Below are positions 1-8,429 of a DNA stretch of 39,788 nucleotides, piece after piece. Each line of letters opens with the position of its first letter. Position 1 is the stretch's first letter. The DNA lies in NCBI RefSeq assembly GCF_002898515.1, contig NZ_PPFX01000039.1, forward strand, positions 1-39,788, written 5' to 3'. The translations under genes were made by a program, and so were the position numbers. This DNA comes from Geothermobacter hydrogeniphilus. Lineage in GTDB: Bacteria; Desulfobacterota; Desulfuromonadia; Desulfuromonadales; Geothermobacteraceae. The notes under the pieces were generated by a model. The model made no database searches. It was not told the origin of the DNA and saw only the letters and a list, made by a program, of their open reading frames with translations.

Positions 1-176
1 AAGGGCAATGCTCTAATTTTTATATCGGCCTACCCACAGATTCTGCGGACGAGGCAAATATTTCAAGTCCCCGACCATCAGACCCCGGCCTGGTCGATCT
101 TCCTCCGGCAACAACCGCCTTTGTTGACAGTGGCTGCCGTTTTAACTACCCTGAAACCGTGGTCCTGAAGCGATGA
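1..176 (+). CDS. possible 3' end of an unrecognised gene (5' end outside the window)
   Basis: Frame 3 is open from the window edge to a TGA at 174-176, giving 57 C-terminal residues. Their composition looks protein-like, with two cysteines, and the last residues are FNYPETVVLKR. Frame 1 is also open to about 166, so the frame choice rests only on composition. I do not recognise the family. Between 177 and 312 I see no gene. A TTGACA at 124-129 has only a poor -10 (TACCCT, 147-152) 17 bases on, so I do not call a promoter. Confidence 0.3.
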   Translation, partial: GQCSNFYIGLPTDSADEANISSPRPSDPGLVDLPPATTAFVDSGCRFNYPETVVLKR

Positions 177-312
177 GCAGACGGACTCCGGACCCGTCAA
201 ATGAGTCGCGCGGAACGCGCAACTCAAGCAGTCTGAAAAAAGAATCCACCCGGGGCAGCCCTCGTGGCGGGGAGCCGCCCTGACAGATGCCGAAAACTGA
301 AAAGGTCATTCA

Positions 313-1395
313 TTGAGCAAATTTCCCTTCGATTTCCCCCTGGGCATCCAGCCCTGGCCACGCGAACTGCGCATCTACCGCCGACGGATGCGCGAAGGCT
401 ACCAGTTCGCGCAACTGGAGAATTCCAGCGATTGTTACCGGCTGACGGCCATGGCCGGAGCAGGCAAGATTCCCGCGCTGCTGCATGACTTTGCCCGCGT
501 CTGCCTGGGAAACGAAGCCTTCCTGATTCTCGAATTCTATCAGGACGAGTGGCAGCAGGAAGACGGTTCACAACCGCCGCCGACGGTCTTTTACTCCCCC
601 TACCTGCCGACCGATGAGTTGCTGGAGGTTATCGAACCTTACATGCAACGTCTGATCCACGACGGCTTTGTCGGCTTCGGACTGGCCAACAATCGCCTGG
701 GCATGGAGCTGTTTTATTCCGAAGAAAAAATGCTCACCTGCTTCACCGGCAACCAGATCCAGGTGATGGACCTCTTTGCCCGGCATGGCCTGCCGCACAA
801 TCCGCAGCAGCTCTTTCCGGCCGACTTCGGCCATGACCATCTCTCGCTGCAATGCCACGGGCGGCAACTGCCCCCTTTCCTGGCCGGGTTCAGCCGCCGG
901 GAACTGGACTACCTGGTGTTCTGCAACGAATTGACCGAACAACTCGACATGTACCCGGTTGAGGAATCCCTCTCCTTCTTCCTGTCCCGGAAGGAACAGG
1001 ACCTGATTGAACAGCACCTGAGACAGCACGACGAGTTCGCCGCCTTCGCCGAAGAGGATTTCGGGGCATTGATCCTCGACTGGAATGACTTTGTTGATGA
1101 ATGCAGCCAGATCTTCGAAGGCGACCTGTGGGAATACCAGCAGGGGCTGAAGCTGCGCGACATGCTGCAGTACGTGATTGAGGCCATGCCCGGACAACTG
1201 CGGCAGAAACTGCAGGGGATCCTCGCCGACCCCGACGAACGCTTCCGCAAGGCCCTCGTCGACCGCCGCAAGCGGTTGCACGCCACGCGCGATGTCAGGC
1301 TGCATGGCGAACAGTTCTGGTACCAGGGCGTGGTCCGCAACCAGGGTTCCAGCCTGCGCCGCGACCTGATCCGCCACGGCTGGTACAAATCCTGA
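313..1395 (+). CDS. conserved-type hypothetical protein, 360 aa
   Basis: I do not recognise a domain. The start is a TTG at 313, preceded by a GAAAAGG stretch that can serve as ribosome binding site; the reading frame before it is not convincing. The protein is soluble-looking, with no signal peptide or membrane segment, and is acidic with many aromatic residues. A region around residues 225-300 is rich in Glu/Asp/Phe and looks helical, and the C-terminus is basic. It is followed after 9 bases by mqnB and mqnD on the same strand, so the three may be cotranscribed. Any link to menaquinone biosynthesis is inference from position only. Confidence 0.8.
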   Translation: MSKFPFDFPLGIQPWPRELRIYRRRMREGYQFAQLENSSDCYRLTAMAGAGKIPALLHDFARVCLGNEAFLILEFYQDEWQQEDGSQPPPTVFYSPYLPTDELLEVIEPYMQRLIHDGFVGFGLANNRLGMELFYSEEKMLTCFTGNQIQVMDLFARHGLPHNPQQLFPADFGHDHLSLQCHGRQLPPFLAGFSRRELDYLVFCNELTEQLDMYPVEESLSFFLSRKEQDLIEQHLRQHDEFAAFAEEDFGALILDWNDFVDECSQIFEGDLWEYQQGLKLRDMLQYVIEAMPGQLRQKLQGILADPDERFRKALVDRRKRLHATRDVRLHGEQFWYQGVVRNQGSSLRRDLIRHGWYKS

Positions 1396-1404
1396 CCCGC
1401 CGCC

Positions 1405-2136
1405 ATGCTCGCCCTGATCGCCGCCACCTCGTTTGAAACCAAACTGCTGCGGACCCGACTGCAGAAAAGCGACCCGCTGCCGGGGCGTTTTCCACTGTTC
1501 CACGGCCAACTGGCCGGGCAGGAGATCCTGCTCGCTCACAGCGGCGTCGGCAAAGCCAACGCCGCCGCCTGCACCGCCATCCTGTTGAGCCACCGGCAGC
1601 CCCGGGCGCTGCTCAACCTCGGCTGCGCCGGCGCCTACCCCAACTGCGGTCTGCGGATCGGCGACCTGGCCCTGGCCGACGGCGACATCCTCGCCGACGA
1701 GGGAAGCGACTCACCGGCGGGCTTCCTGGGCATGGAGGAGCTCGGGCTGCCCCTGCTGCGCCGCCCGGAGGGGGATCTCTTCAACCGGATGCCGACCGAC
1801 CCCGAGCTGTTCCGCAACGCCGAATCCCTGCTGCGGAAATGGGCGAGTGACCAGGATATCGGCTTTGCCACCGGTCCCTTCGCCAGTGTCTCGACCTGCA
1901 CCGGCACCGACCTGCAGGGCCGACAGCGTCAGCAGGCCGGCGGCGTCCTCTGTGAAAACATGGAGGGCGCCGCCATCGCCCTGACCGCGGCGCGTTTCGG
2001 CTGTCCACTGCTCGAACTGCGCGGTATCTCCAACCTGGCGGCGCGACGTGATCCCGATCAATGGGACATCCCGGCAGCCTGCCGGAACGCCGAACGCGCC
2101 CTCCTCCACCTGTTGCGGAACTGGCCGCGGAGCTGA
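1405..2136 (+). CDS. mqnB: futalosine hydrolase
   Basis: MqnB removes the nucleobase from futalosine (or aminofutalosine-derived substrate) in the futalosine route to menaquinone. The 243-aa protein has the purine-nucleoside-phosphorylase/MTAN fold pattern: an AATxxE start, a glycine-rich NLGCAGAYP segment near residues 71-79, and the substrate-binding ENMEGAA motif at 184-190. The length fits the family. It starts with ATG 9 bases after the preceding gene, and its TGA is two bases before the ATG of mqnD, so the two are an operon. MTAN-type nucleosidase is the main alternative, but the direct neighbour mqnD makes futalosine hydrolase much more likely. Other mqn genes are not in the window. 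Confidence 0.92.
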   Translation: MLALIAATSFETKLLRTRLQKSDPLPGRFPLFHGQLAGQEILLAHSGVGKANAAACTAILLSHRQPRALLNLGCAGAYPNCGLRIGDLALADGDILADEGSDSPAGFLGMEELGLPLLRRPEGDLFNRMPTDPELFRNAESLLRKWASDQDIGFATGPFASVSTCTGTDLQGRQRQQAGGVLCENMEGAAIALTAARFGCPLLELRGISNLAARRDPDQWDIPAACRNAERALLHLLRNWPRS

Positions 2137-2138
2137 CG

Positions 2139-2978
2139 ATGTCCAATCCTTTAAGCCTGGGTTACTCACCCTGCCCCAATGACACCTTCATCTTCTACGC
2201 CCTGGTTCACGGCAAACTGGCCGGCGCGCCAAAGGTCAGGGAACGGCTGGAGGATGTCGAAACCCTCAATCAGCTGGCCCGCCGGGGCGCTCTCGACCTG
2301 ACCAAGATCTCCTATCACGCCCTCGGCCACCTGCGCCATGAATACGCTCTGCTGCGCAGCGGCGGGGCCCTCGGTCGTGGCTGCGGGCCGCTGCTGGTCA
2401 GCTCCCGGCCCTGCGATATCGAGGAACTGCGCACCACCTGTATCGCCATTCCCGGCGAACTGACCACCGCCAACCTGCTGCTGCAGCTGCACGGCGAGGG
2501 GTTTGCCCGCACCCGTGCCATGCCCTTCGACCGGATCATGCCGGCAGTGGCTGCCGGTGAATTCGCCGCCGGGGTGATTATCCACGAATCCCGCTTCACC
2601 TACCGGCAGCACGGCCTGCACCAGATTCTCGATCTCGGTCAGTGGTGGGAGCATGAAACCGGCTGTCCGATCCCCCTCGGCGGCATCCTGGCACGCCGCT
2701 CCCTCGGCGCCGAGCTGATCGAACGGGTTGATACCGCCCTCAAGGCCAGTGTCGACTACGCCTTCGCCCACCCCGATGAACCCCGCGATTACATCCGCGA
2801 CCACGCCCGGGAGCTGGATGACGAGGTGACCGGCAGCCACATCCAGCTCTACGTCAACGCGTTCTCCCGCGACCTCGGCAACGAAGGCATTGCCGCCGTC
2901 GAACAGCTCTTCTCCCGCGCCGAAGCCCGCGGCCTGATCCCTCCCTGCGACCTGCCGCTGTTTGTCTCGCCGGGCTGA
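2139..2978 (+). CDS. mqnD: 1,4-dihydroxy-6-naphthoate synthase
   Basis: MqnD converts the cyclic form of dehypoxanthine futalosine to 1,4-dihydroxy-6-naphthoate in the futalosine menaquinone pathway. The protein opens with the family signature SLGYSPCPNDTFIFYAL and has the periplasmic-binding-protein-like fold typical of MqnD/MqnA. A conserved IIHESR segment with the catalytic-type His lies near residue 146, followed by GCPIPLGGI. The start is the ATG at 2139, two bases after the mqnB stop; a longer frame-open extension to 2061 overlaps mqnB and is rejected. Length (279 aa) fits. Menaquinone would serve anaerobic respiration in this kind of bacterium. Confidence 0.93.
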   Translation: MSNPLSLGYSPCPNDTFIFYALVHGKLAGAPKVRERLEDVETLNQLARRGALDLTKISYHALGHLRHEYALLRSGGALGRGCGPLLVSSRPCDIEELRTTCIAIPGELTTANLLLQLHGEGFARTRAMPFDRIMPAVAAGEFAAGVIIHESRFTYRQHGLHQILDLGQWWEHETGCPIPLGGILARRSLGAELIERVDTALKASVDYAFAHPDEPRDYIRDHARELDDEVTGSHIQLYVNAFSRDLGNEGIAAVEQLFSRAEARGLIPPCDLPLFVSPG

Positions 2979-2990
2979 GCCCGGAACCCC

Positions 2991-3048
2991 ACCCCCCTGC
3001 TGCGCTGCGCTTGCTTCCCCCCTATAAAATAGGGGGGATTGAGGGGGG
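2991..3048. repeat. 58-bp direct repeat, copy 1 (contains CCCCCCTATAAAATAGGGGGG palindrome family)
   Basis: This 58-bp sequence recurs at 3156-3213 with one mismatch. Its core is a C6/G6 inverted repeat around TATAAAATA. It starts 13 bases after the mqnD stop. The 302-base space between mqnD and the carboxylase gene holds these two copies, a different repeat between them, and a terminator. Confidence 0.85.
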
Positions 3049-3070
3049 CCCCCTGGAAGGGCGAGGGATT

Positions 3071-3150
3071 CGCCAGATCAAGGCGCGTTCCGATGAATGC
3101 GGAGGCGTAGCTGCCGCTACGTCGCACAAATGAAGAGGGGCGCAACACCG
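3071..3150. repeat. palindromic repeat family Y, copy 1
   Basis: The core is GGCGTAG-N6-CTACGTC at about 3104-3123, flanked by CAAGGCG on the left and GGCGCAAC on the right. The same layout (CAAGGCG, GGCGTA, TACGTC, GCAACGC) is seen at 19077-19203 and 31268-31403. It is intergenic and sits between the two 58-bp direct repeats. Confidence 0.6.
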
Positions 3151-3155
3151 AGCAT

Positions 3156-3213
3156 ACCCCCCTGCTGCGCTGCGCTTGCCTCCCCCCTATAAAATAGGGG
3201 GGATTGAGGGGGG
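3156..3213. repeat. 58-bp direct repeat, copy 2
   Basis: This copy differs from 2991-3048 at one base (C for T in the CTTGCTTCC part). It lies directly before the bidirectional terminator at 3221-3260. Confidence 0.85.
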
Positions 3214-3220
3214 TCCCCAA

Positions 3221-3260
3221 GACAGAAAAGCCCCGCCGGAACCGGCGGGGCTTTTCTGTC
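3221..3260. terminator. bidirectional rho-independent terminator
   Basis: A perfect 19-bp stem with an AA loop: GACAGAAAAGCCCCGCCGG and its complement, with A and T runs on the two sides. It serves the minus-strand carboxylase gene ending at 3281 and can also stop plus-strand transcription from mqnBD. Confidence 0.93.
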
Positions 3261-3280
3261 TTTAATTACTGTGCGTGATC

Positions 3281-6202
3281 TCAGAGCACAGCGGCCAGGT
3301 ACTCAGCGGTCTGCGCCCGTTTTTCCCGGGCGATCTCCTTCGGATCGACTTCAACGAATTTCTCGTCCGGGGTGACCTTGAAGATCGGCTGGCCCTTCTG
3401 GACAATGACACCGTCGCCACCCTCGATAAGAATCTTGTCGACGGTTCCGGCGAAGGGCGCGGGGATCTTGTTGAACATCTTCATCACCTCGAGGATGAAG
3501 AGCGGCTGACCGGCCTCGAAATGGTCACCTTCCTTGATGAAGGGTGGCATCCCCGGAGCTTCCTGGGCATAGTACATGCCGCCACCCGGAGTGACGATCT
3601 CGTCGGCCTTGGTCGCCGGCGGCGGAACCAGCACCTTCTTCATCGCCGCCTGCAGTTCGGGATCGTGCAGGTACTCGGGAATGGTCACTTCGAGGTCATC
3701 CTCAACCCGGAAGTCGAAGAAATCGGTCTTGCTGGCGATCATGAAGAGCATGCCGAACAGCTCGTTGCCGAGTTCGTAACCGCAATGGGCTTCCCGGATC
3801 GCCGCCCAGGTCTGCTGATCATAACCCCCCTGCGGTTTCTCCTGTTCCAGCAGTTCCCTCAGCTTGATGAATTCGCCCTTGTCCAGGCCGAACGCCTCGC
3901 GCAGCTGGGCATAGAATTTCAGCGCCCCCTGCAGCAGTTCGTTGTCGTGCGACCAGATCACTTCGGCTGCCGGGCGGGTTTCGTCATAGCTCATGTTGAG
4001 ATACGCGTAGGTCTCTTCCAGCACCACCAGCGGATTGCGCAACCAGACCAGCTTGCCGTTTTCGATGGCAAAACTCCTGCGGTTGAGACTCAACCAACCG
4101 GAGAGCAGATGCGGGTCATTGAGCAGCACCTCCATCGGCCGGGTCAGCAGGGTTCCCTTGCGGTCAAGGGTTTCGGAAACCGCCCTGGCAGTCTCCTTGT
4201 CCCCGCCGTAAAGCTTGGCAAAATGTTTCTTCATCGAAATGAAGGCGTAGACAACATCATTTTTCTGCGCCTCTTCCTTGAGCCTGCCGACCAGGGTCAG
4301 GTAGGGGACGACAAAACGGGTAGTCGGCTTGGCCATCACGTTCTGGCCGAGGAACCAGTTGACCAGCCCGTAGTGAAACTCGAGGTTGGTGGCCAGGTTG
4401 GTGCCGCGCAGCACGGTGTTGCGGAGGACTTTGGCAAGGTGTTCGTAGCTGGCCCGGCGGTCATCCCCCTTGGTCAGCAGCAGGGCGATGTTGGAGTCGT
4501 AGGCACCGGAGACATTGTAACGCATGAACAGACCGGTGTCGGGGTTGGGAAAGCAGATCCCCTGGTCGTCGCGGATCTCACCCTCGATCGGCTTCGACCA
4601 GTTGCGGATCACGCCGCCGGCACTCGGTGACAGGGAACAGTCGGTGGCGTTGAGGCGGGCCTCGACCGAGGCGCCGAAACGTGGCAGGCGCTCGGGACGC
4701 GGCAGGCGGTCCTTGTGCTCGGCAAGCAGCGCCATCGCTTCGACCAGCGATTCGACAATGAAGAAATCATCCTTATCCTCGGGGTTGGTGAACTTGAGCT
4801 TGTAGACCAGCTCGGTCACCCGGTGTTCGACCTGGATGCGGGTGTTGACCTCCATGAAGTAGTGACGGTCGCGGTCGACGATGCACTCGAAGGTCGAGGC
4901 CGAGTCGAGACCGACGGCGGTACCGAAACGCTCCGACTGTTCCTCCATCCGCTTGAGGACCTGGAGATCGGTTTCCAGGGCCGCAGCCTGGTCCTTGAGA
5001 CCAGCCTGTCTGGCCTTCTCGATCTCCAGCGCCAGGCCTTCCTGGGTAACGGAGACTTCCAGCAGTTTCTGCTCGTGCATCTGCAGCGAGCAGTCGCGGC
5101 CGCCGAGGGCGATGCACCAGCTGCCGTTGCCGAGCAGCTGGATCTCGTTGTGGCGGGTCTGCTCGATGTTCAGCTCGATCAGCACGTTCTTGTTGTCGCC
5201 GACGCCGTTGGCCTTGACTTCGAGCAGCACCTCGCGGGTCAATTCCGGGGCGTCCGCGGCCGCCTTTTTGATGTCAGCGTCGCTCGGGTTCTTCTTGGTC
5301 AGCAGTGAGGCGCCGAGAATCCGCTGTCCCTTGCCGCCGCCACCGCCGATCGCCTTGAGGCGGATGCGGGCGCCGGGGTAGTTCCGGAACATCTCGGCGC
5401 ACTCTTTTTCCACCTGCGCGCAGAGTTCGTCGATGGAGAAGAGATCGATACCTTTCTCGTAGGAGGCGAACAGGATCTGGTCGGCCAGCTCCTCCAGGGA
5501 AAGTTTCTCGTCATCCAGCAGCTGCCGGTCGACCGCGAGCCCTTCGGCCTTGACCATCGCCAGCAGCGCCTCACGGCTCGGGTACTTGCTGACCAGGGTA
5601 CGGGCGGTGACATTGTCGATTCCCGGTGTCACCGAAACATCGACCTGCAGGGCGGTCCTCTTGGCCTCGTCCTTCTTGCCGGCGGCCCGCTGGGTGGCGG
5701 CGCAGGGACCGATGAACTTCAGGCCGGCATCCTCGATCGCCTGCACGAACTCGTCATCCTCGGCCATGAAGCCGTAGCCGGCAAAGACCGAATCGTAACC
5801 GTTGTCACGGGCGATGGAAATGATCTGGTTGATCCGCTCGACGCGCTCTTCCTTCGAGGCCCCGGAGTAATCGGGCACCCGGTGAACGCGGCTGGTATCG
5901 GTCAGGCGTTTCAGTTCGGGAGAAAGGGCATTCGGATAGACGATGGAGTCCTTTTCCGAAAGCAGGATCCCGTAGTGGCGGATGCCCATCTCCTCATAGA
6001 CCGTCATCGCCTCCAGGCGGATCGGTCCGCGACAGACGATCAGCGGCTTGAGATTCTCACAGGAGAAGGACCGAACCCACTCCGAAGAGGCGTTTCCCAG
6101 GCGGCGATCGCGGTGGATCAGCGGATTGTTCGCGTAATAGTCAGTTGTCTGTGCCATCGGTTTTATCTCCACGTCGAAACCTTGATTCGCTTTCATCATC
6201 AA
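3281..6202 (-). CDS. biotin carboxylase / biotin carrier fusion subunit of an acyl-CoA carboxylase, 973 aa
   Basis: This subunit uses ATP and bicarbonate to carboxylate biotin on its own carrier domain and hands the carboxyl group to the partner encoded just upstream. Visible parts are the ATP-grasp glycine loop IGGGGGKGQR (285-294), the catalytic EVNTRIQVEHRVTE (451-464), and a C-terminal biotinyl domain with EVMKM, biotin on K908. It is far longer than usual alpha subunits (about 600-670 aa). There is an extra block of roughly 80 residues before the glycine loop and about 220 unassigned residues between the carboxylase core and the carrier domain. Two starts are possible: ATG at 6202 with AAGGA close by, or ATG at 6157 (MAQTTDYY) with GGAG at good spacing; the latter is at least as likely. 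The substrate (acetyl-, propionyl- or other acyl-CoA) cannot be read from sequence. Confidence 0.9.
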   Translation of the reverse strand: MMMKANQGFDVEIKPMAQTTDYYANNPLIHRDRRLGNASSEWVRSFSCENLKPLIVCRGPIRLEAMTVYEEMGIRHYGILLSEKDSIVYPNALSPELKRLTDTSRVHRVPDYSGASKEERVERINQIISIARDNGYDSVFAGYGFMAEDDEFVQAIEDAGLKFIGPCAATQRAAGKKDEAKRTALQVDVSVTPGIDNVTARTLVSKYPSREALLAMVKAEGLAVDRQLLDDEKLSLEELADQILFASYEKGIDLFSIDELCAQVEKECAEMFRNYPGARIRLKAIGGGGGKGQRILGASLLTKKNPSDADIKKAAADAPELTREVLLEVKANGVGDNKNVLIELNIEQTRHNEIQLLGNGSWCIALGGRDCSLQMHEQKLLEVSVTQEGLALEIEKARQAGLKDQAAALETDLQVLKRMEEQSERFGTAVGLDSASTFECIVDRDRHYFMEVNTRIQVEHRVTELVYKLKFTNPEDKDDFFIVESLVEAMALLAEHKDRLPRPERLPRFGASVEARLNATDCSLSPSAGGVIRNWSKPIEGEIRDDQGICFPNPDTGLFMRYNVSGAYDSNIALLLTKGDDRRASYEHLAKVLRNTVLRGTNLATNLEFHYGLVNWFLGQNVMAKPTTRFVVPYLTLVGRLKEEAQKNDVVYAFISMKKHFAKLYGGDKETARAVSETLDRKGTLLTRPMEVLLNDPHLLSGWLSLNRRSFAIENGKLVWLRNPLVVLEETYAYLNMSYDETRPAAEVIWSHDNELLQGALKFYAQLREAFGLDKGEFIKLRELLEQEKPQGGYDQQTWAAIREAHCGYELGNELFGMLFMIASKTDFFDFRVEDDLEVTIPEYLHDPELQAAMKKVLVPPPATKADEIVTPGGGMYYAQEAPGMPPFIKEGDHFEAGQPLFILEVMKMFNKIPAPFAGTVDKILIEGGDGVIVQKGQPIFKVTPDEKFVEVDPKEIAREKRAQTAEYLAAVL

Positions 6203-6217
6203 ATCCTTGTCGCCCCC

Positions 6218-7942
6218 TTAATGGAATTCGCGCTGCACGCCCTGCCAGGCCGAAGGCCGGTAGTGGCGGAGCAGGAAATGCAGGTTTTCACCCACCACCT
6301 TGCGCAGGTCGGCGGGCATGACCAGGGACGAGATCGAACCGAGAGCGAGGCCCTCCTTGGGATTCATCAACTCTTTCTCGTAACGCAGGTTCAGGACCGC
6401 TTCCTCGCCCTTGAGCCATTCAGCCACTTCGGCCTCGGCATCCTTCCTCGCCGCTTCGCCCTCCATGCCGGCCTTGACGCGTTCTTCGGCCGCCTGCTGG
6501 ACCCGCTGCGGGACCGAGCCGCGCAGCTTGCGCAGTTCGGACTTGTAGACGAATTCCTTGCCGGCCGGACCCATGACCGCCAGGCGGGTGGTCGGCAGCG
6601 CCAGCACCACGTCGGCGCCGGTCGGATAGTTGTTGTAGGAGGCGTAGGCGCCGCCGAAGGCGTTGCGCAGGATCAGCAGGATGCGCGGGGTGCGGACATC
6701 GACGATCGAATCGAGCATCGAGCGGCCGGCCTGGACGATGCCGCGGGCCTCCTGGTCGCGCCCGGGGAGGAAACCGGTGGTGTCCTCCATGAAAATCAGC
6801 GGAATGTTGTAGATGTTGCAGAAACGCACGAAACGGGCGATCTTCAGCGCCGAGTCGCAGTCGATCTGTCCCGAGGCGACCGCCGAGTTGTTGGCAACGA
6901 AACCAACCACGTGGCCGCCGAGACGGCCGAAGGCGGTGATCGCCTCGCGGGCGCGGGTCGGCTGGAGTTCAAAGTAGTCGCCGTGGTCGCAGATCTGCTG
7001 GATGATGATCGAAACGTCGAACGGGGTGTTGAACCCGGTCGGCGAGTTGAAGGCCTTCTTCAGCAGGGTGTTGATCTCCCAGGTCTTGCGGTCGAGAGGA
7101 TCGCTGGTCTCCTGGAAGGGCGCCGCGCTGTGGTTGTTGTCGGGAACGTAGCTGAGCAGCCTAACCGCGGTGCGCAGGGCGGCGGTTTCGTCGGCCACCG
7201 TCAGATCTGCCACCCCTGAGGCGCCGTGGACCTTGGGACCGCCGAGGTCCTCGGGGGAGATATCCTCGCCGAGCACCGACTTGACCACCCCCGGGCCGGT
7301 CAGGCCGAAGAAGGTGTCTTCCGGCTGGATAACGAAACTCCCCTGGCGCGGCAGGTAGGAACCGCCGCCGGCGTTGAACCCGAACATGCACATGATCGAG
7401 GGCACCACGCCGCTGATCTTGCGCAGCGCGGTGAAGGCCTCGGCATAACCGTCGAGGCCGCCGACCCCGGCCGGGACGAAGGCGCCGGCGGAGTCGTTCA
7501 TGCCGATCACCGGAATGCCCTTTTCACCGGCCATGTTGAACAACCGGGCCAGCTTGCGGCCGTTGGTGGCATCGATGGAGCCGGCCCGCACGGTGAAATC
7601 GTGACCGTACAGCGCCACGTCACGACCGTCGATATTGAGAATGCCGGTCACCAGCGAAGCACCGTCAAGGTTCTTGCCCCAGTTCTGAAAGAGAATGTTC
7701 GGCTCGTTCTGGGTCAACACCTTGATCCGCTCCCAAACCGTCATCCGCTGCTTGAAGTGCTGCTTTTCAATCTGGCCGACGGGAACCGATTTTATCGGGC
7801 GTTGAATGAGGTCATAGCCTTCCTTCATGACCTCTTCGTAACCACCGGCCTGGCCGGCAATCTCTCCCGGGATGGTGAACTCGACCTTCTCGGGCGGAGT
7901 CAGGGGATTGCTCAATGAGGGTTTAATCGCTTTCTGGGACAT
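6218..7942 (-). CDS. acyl-CoA carboxylase carboxyltransferase (beta) subunit, 574 aa
   Basis: This subunit transfers the carboxyl group from carboxybiotin to an acyl-CoA. It has the duplicated crotonase-type layout of the family. The N half contains [24 protein letters not shown] and a glycine-rich [10 protein letters not shown] oxyanion region. The C half has [35 protein letters not shown] and [12 protein letters not shown]. It precedes the biotin carboxylase gene by 15 bases on the same strand, so the two form an operon. The start ATG at 7942 has AAGGA seven bases upstream. It is longer than the usual ~510-530 aa because of an N-terminal extension and a helical, charged segment near residues 485-525. 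Propionyl/methylmalonyl-type chemistry is as plausible as acetyl-CoA. Confidence 0.93.
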   Translation of the reverse strand: MSQKAIKPSLSNPLTPPEKVEFTIPGEIAGQAGGYEEVMKEGYDLIQRPIKSVPVGQIEKQHFKQRMTVWERIKVLTQNEPNILFQNWGKNLDGASLVTGILNIDGRDVALYGHDFTVRAGSIDATNGRKLARLFNMAGEKGIPVIGMNDSAGAFVPAGVGGLDGYAEAFTALRKISGVVPSIMCMFGFNAGGGSYLPRQGSFVIQPEDTFFGLTGPGVVKSVLGEDISPEDLGGPKVHGASGVADLTVADETAALRTAVRLLSYVPDNNHSAAPFQETSDPLDRKTWEINTLLKKAFNSPTGFNTPFDVSIIIQQICDHGDYFELQPTRAREAITAFGRLGGHVVGFVANNSAVASGQIDCDSALKIARFVRFCNIYNIPLIFMEDTTGFLPGRDQEARGIVQAGRSMLDSIVDVRTPRILLILRNAFGGAYASYNNYPTGADVVLALPTTRLAVMGPAGKEFVYKSELRKLRGSVPQRVQQAAEERVKAGMEGEAARKDAEAEVAEWLKGEEAVLNLRYEKELMNPKEGLALGSISSLVMPADLRKVVGENLHFLLRHYRPSAWQGVQREFH

Positions 7943-8055
7943 GGCACATCCTTCTATGAGATGGGATTACGCTGCCAGACGGCAGCCTGTTGACGTCACG
8001 CGCAGCCGACAACCGGGCCACAGATTTAGAACATCGTTTTTCGCAGATCGACCTA

Positions 8056-8084
8056 AAAAAGCAGAAAATGCGCTAAATTGTCAA
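8056..8084 (-). promoter_or_regulatory. possible promoter of the carboxylase operon
   Basis: A perfect TTGACA on the minus strand (8079-8084) lies about 115 bases before the carboxyltransferase start, but the -10 region is only a T-run. The rest of the 487-base gap (7943-8429) holds the serA terminator and no gene I can support. Confidence 0.3.
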
Positions 8085-8369
8085 GGGAATTTTTAATCAC
8101 AATAAAATTCAAACAAGCCCGCTGAAGAACCGGAACAGCCGAGAGATTGCCCATCATCCGCCGGCGGATCCGAAGCGGGAAAGGGCGGGCTGAAACCGGT
8201 GACAACCCTTGATTCCGGCGAGTCGAAGCGGTTCAGCGATGTTTTGTTTCCGGCCTCTCCAAATCCCGCCGTCGGACGGAACGGCAATCACCCGGCAGGG
8301 GCGTCGAAGGCGAGATGGATATTTTCTTGTCATTAAAACCGGGTGCAGAGGGAGCCTGCGCCCGATAAA

Positions 8370-8403
8370 AAAGCCCCACCGCCTGTTCGGGGGGTGGGGC
8401 TTT
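8370..8403 (-). terminator. rho-independent terminator of serA
   Basis: An AAAGCCCCACC / GGTGGGGCTTT stem with a T-run on the minus strand, 27 bases beyond the serA stop. Confidence 0.88.
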
Positions 8404-8429
8404 CTGTGACGGCCGGCAGATACAGCTTT

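Noticed and set aside
3275-4630. Long plus-strand ORF opposite the biotin carboxylase gene (also 5882-7219, 7226-7918 and 8343-10085).
   Set aside because: These are antisense shadows of high-GC genes. Their composition (many Gly/Gln/Val/Asp/His) follows from complementing real codons, and they have no motifs.
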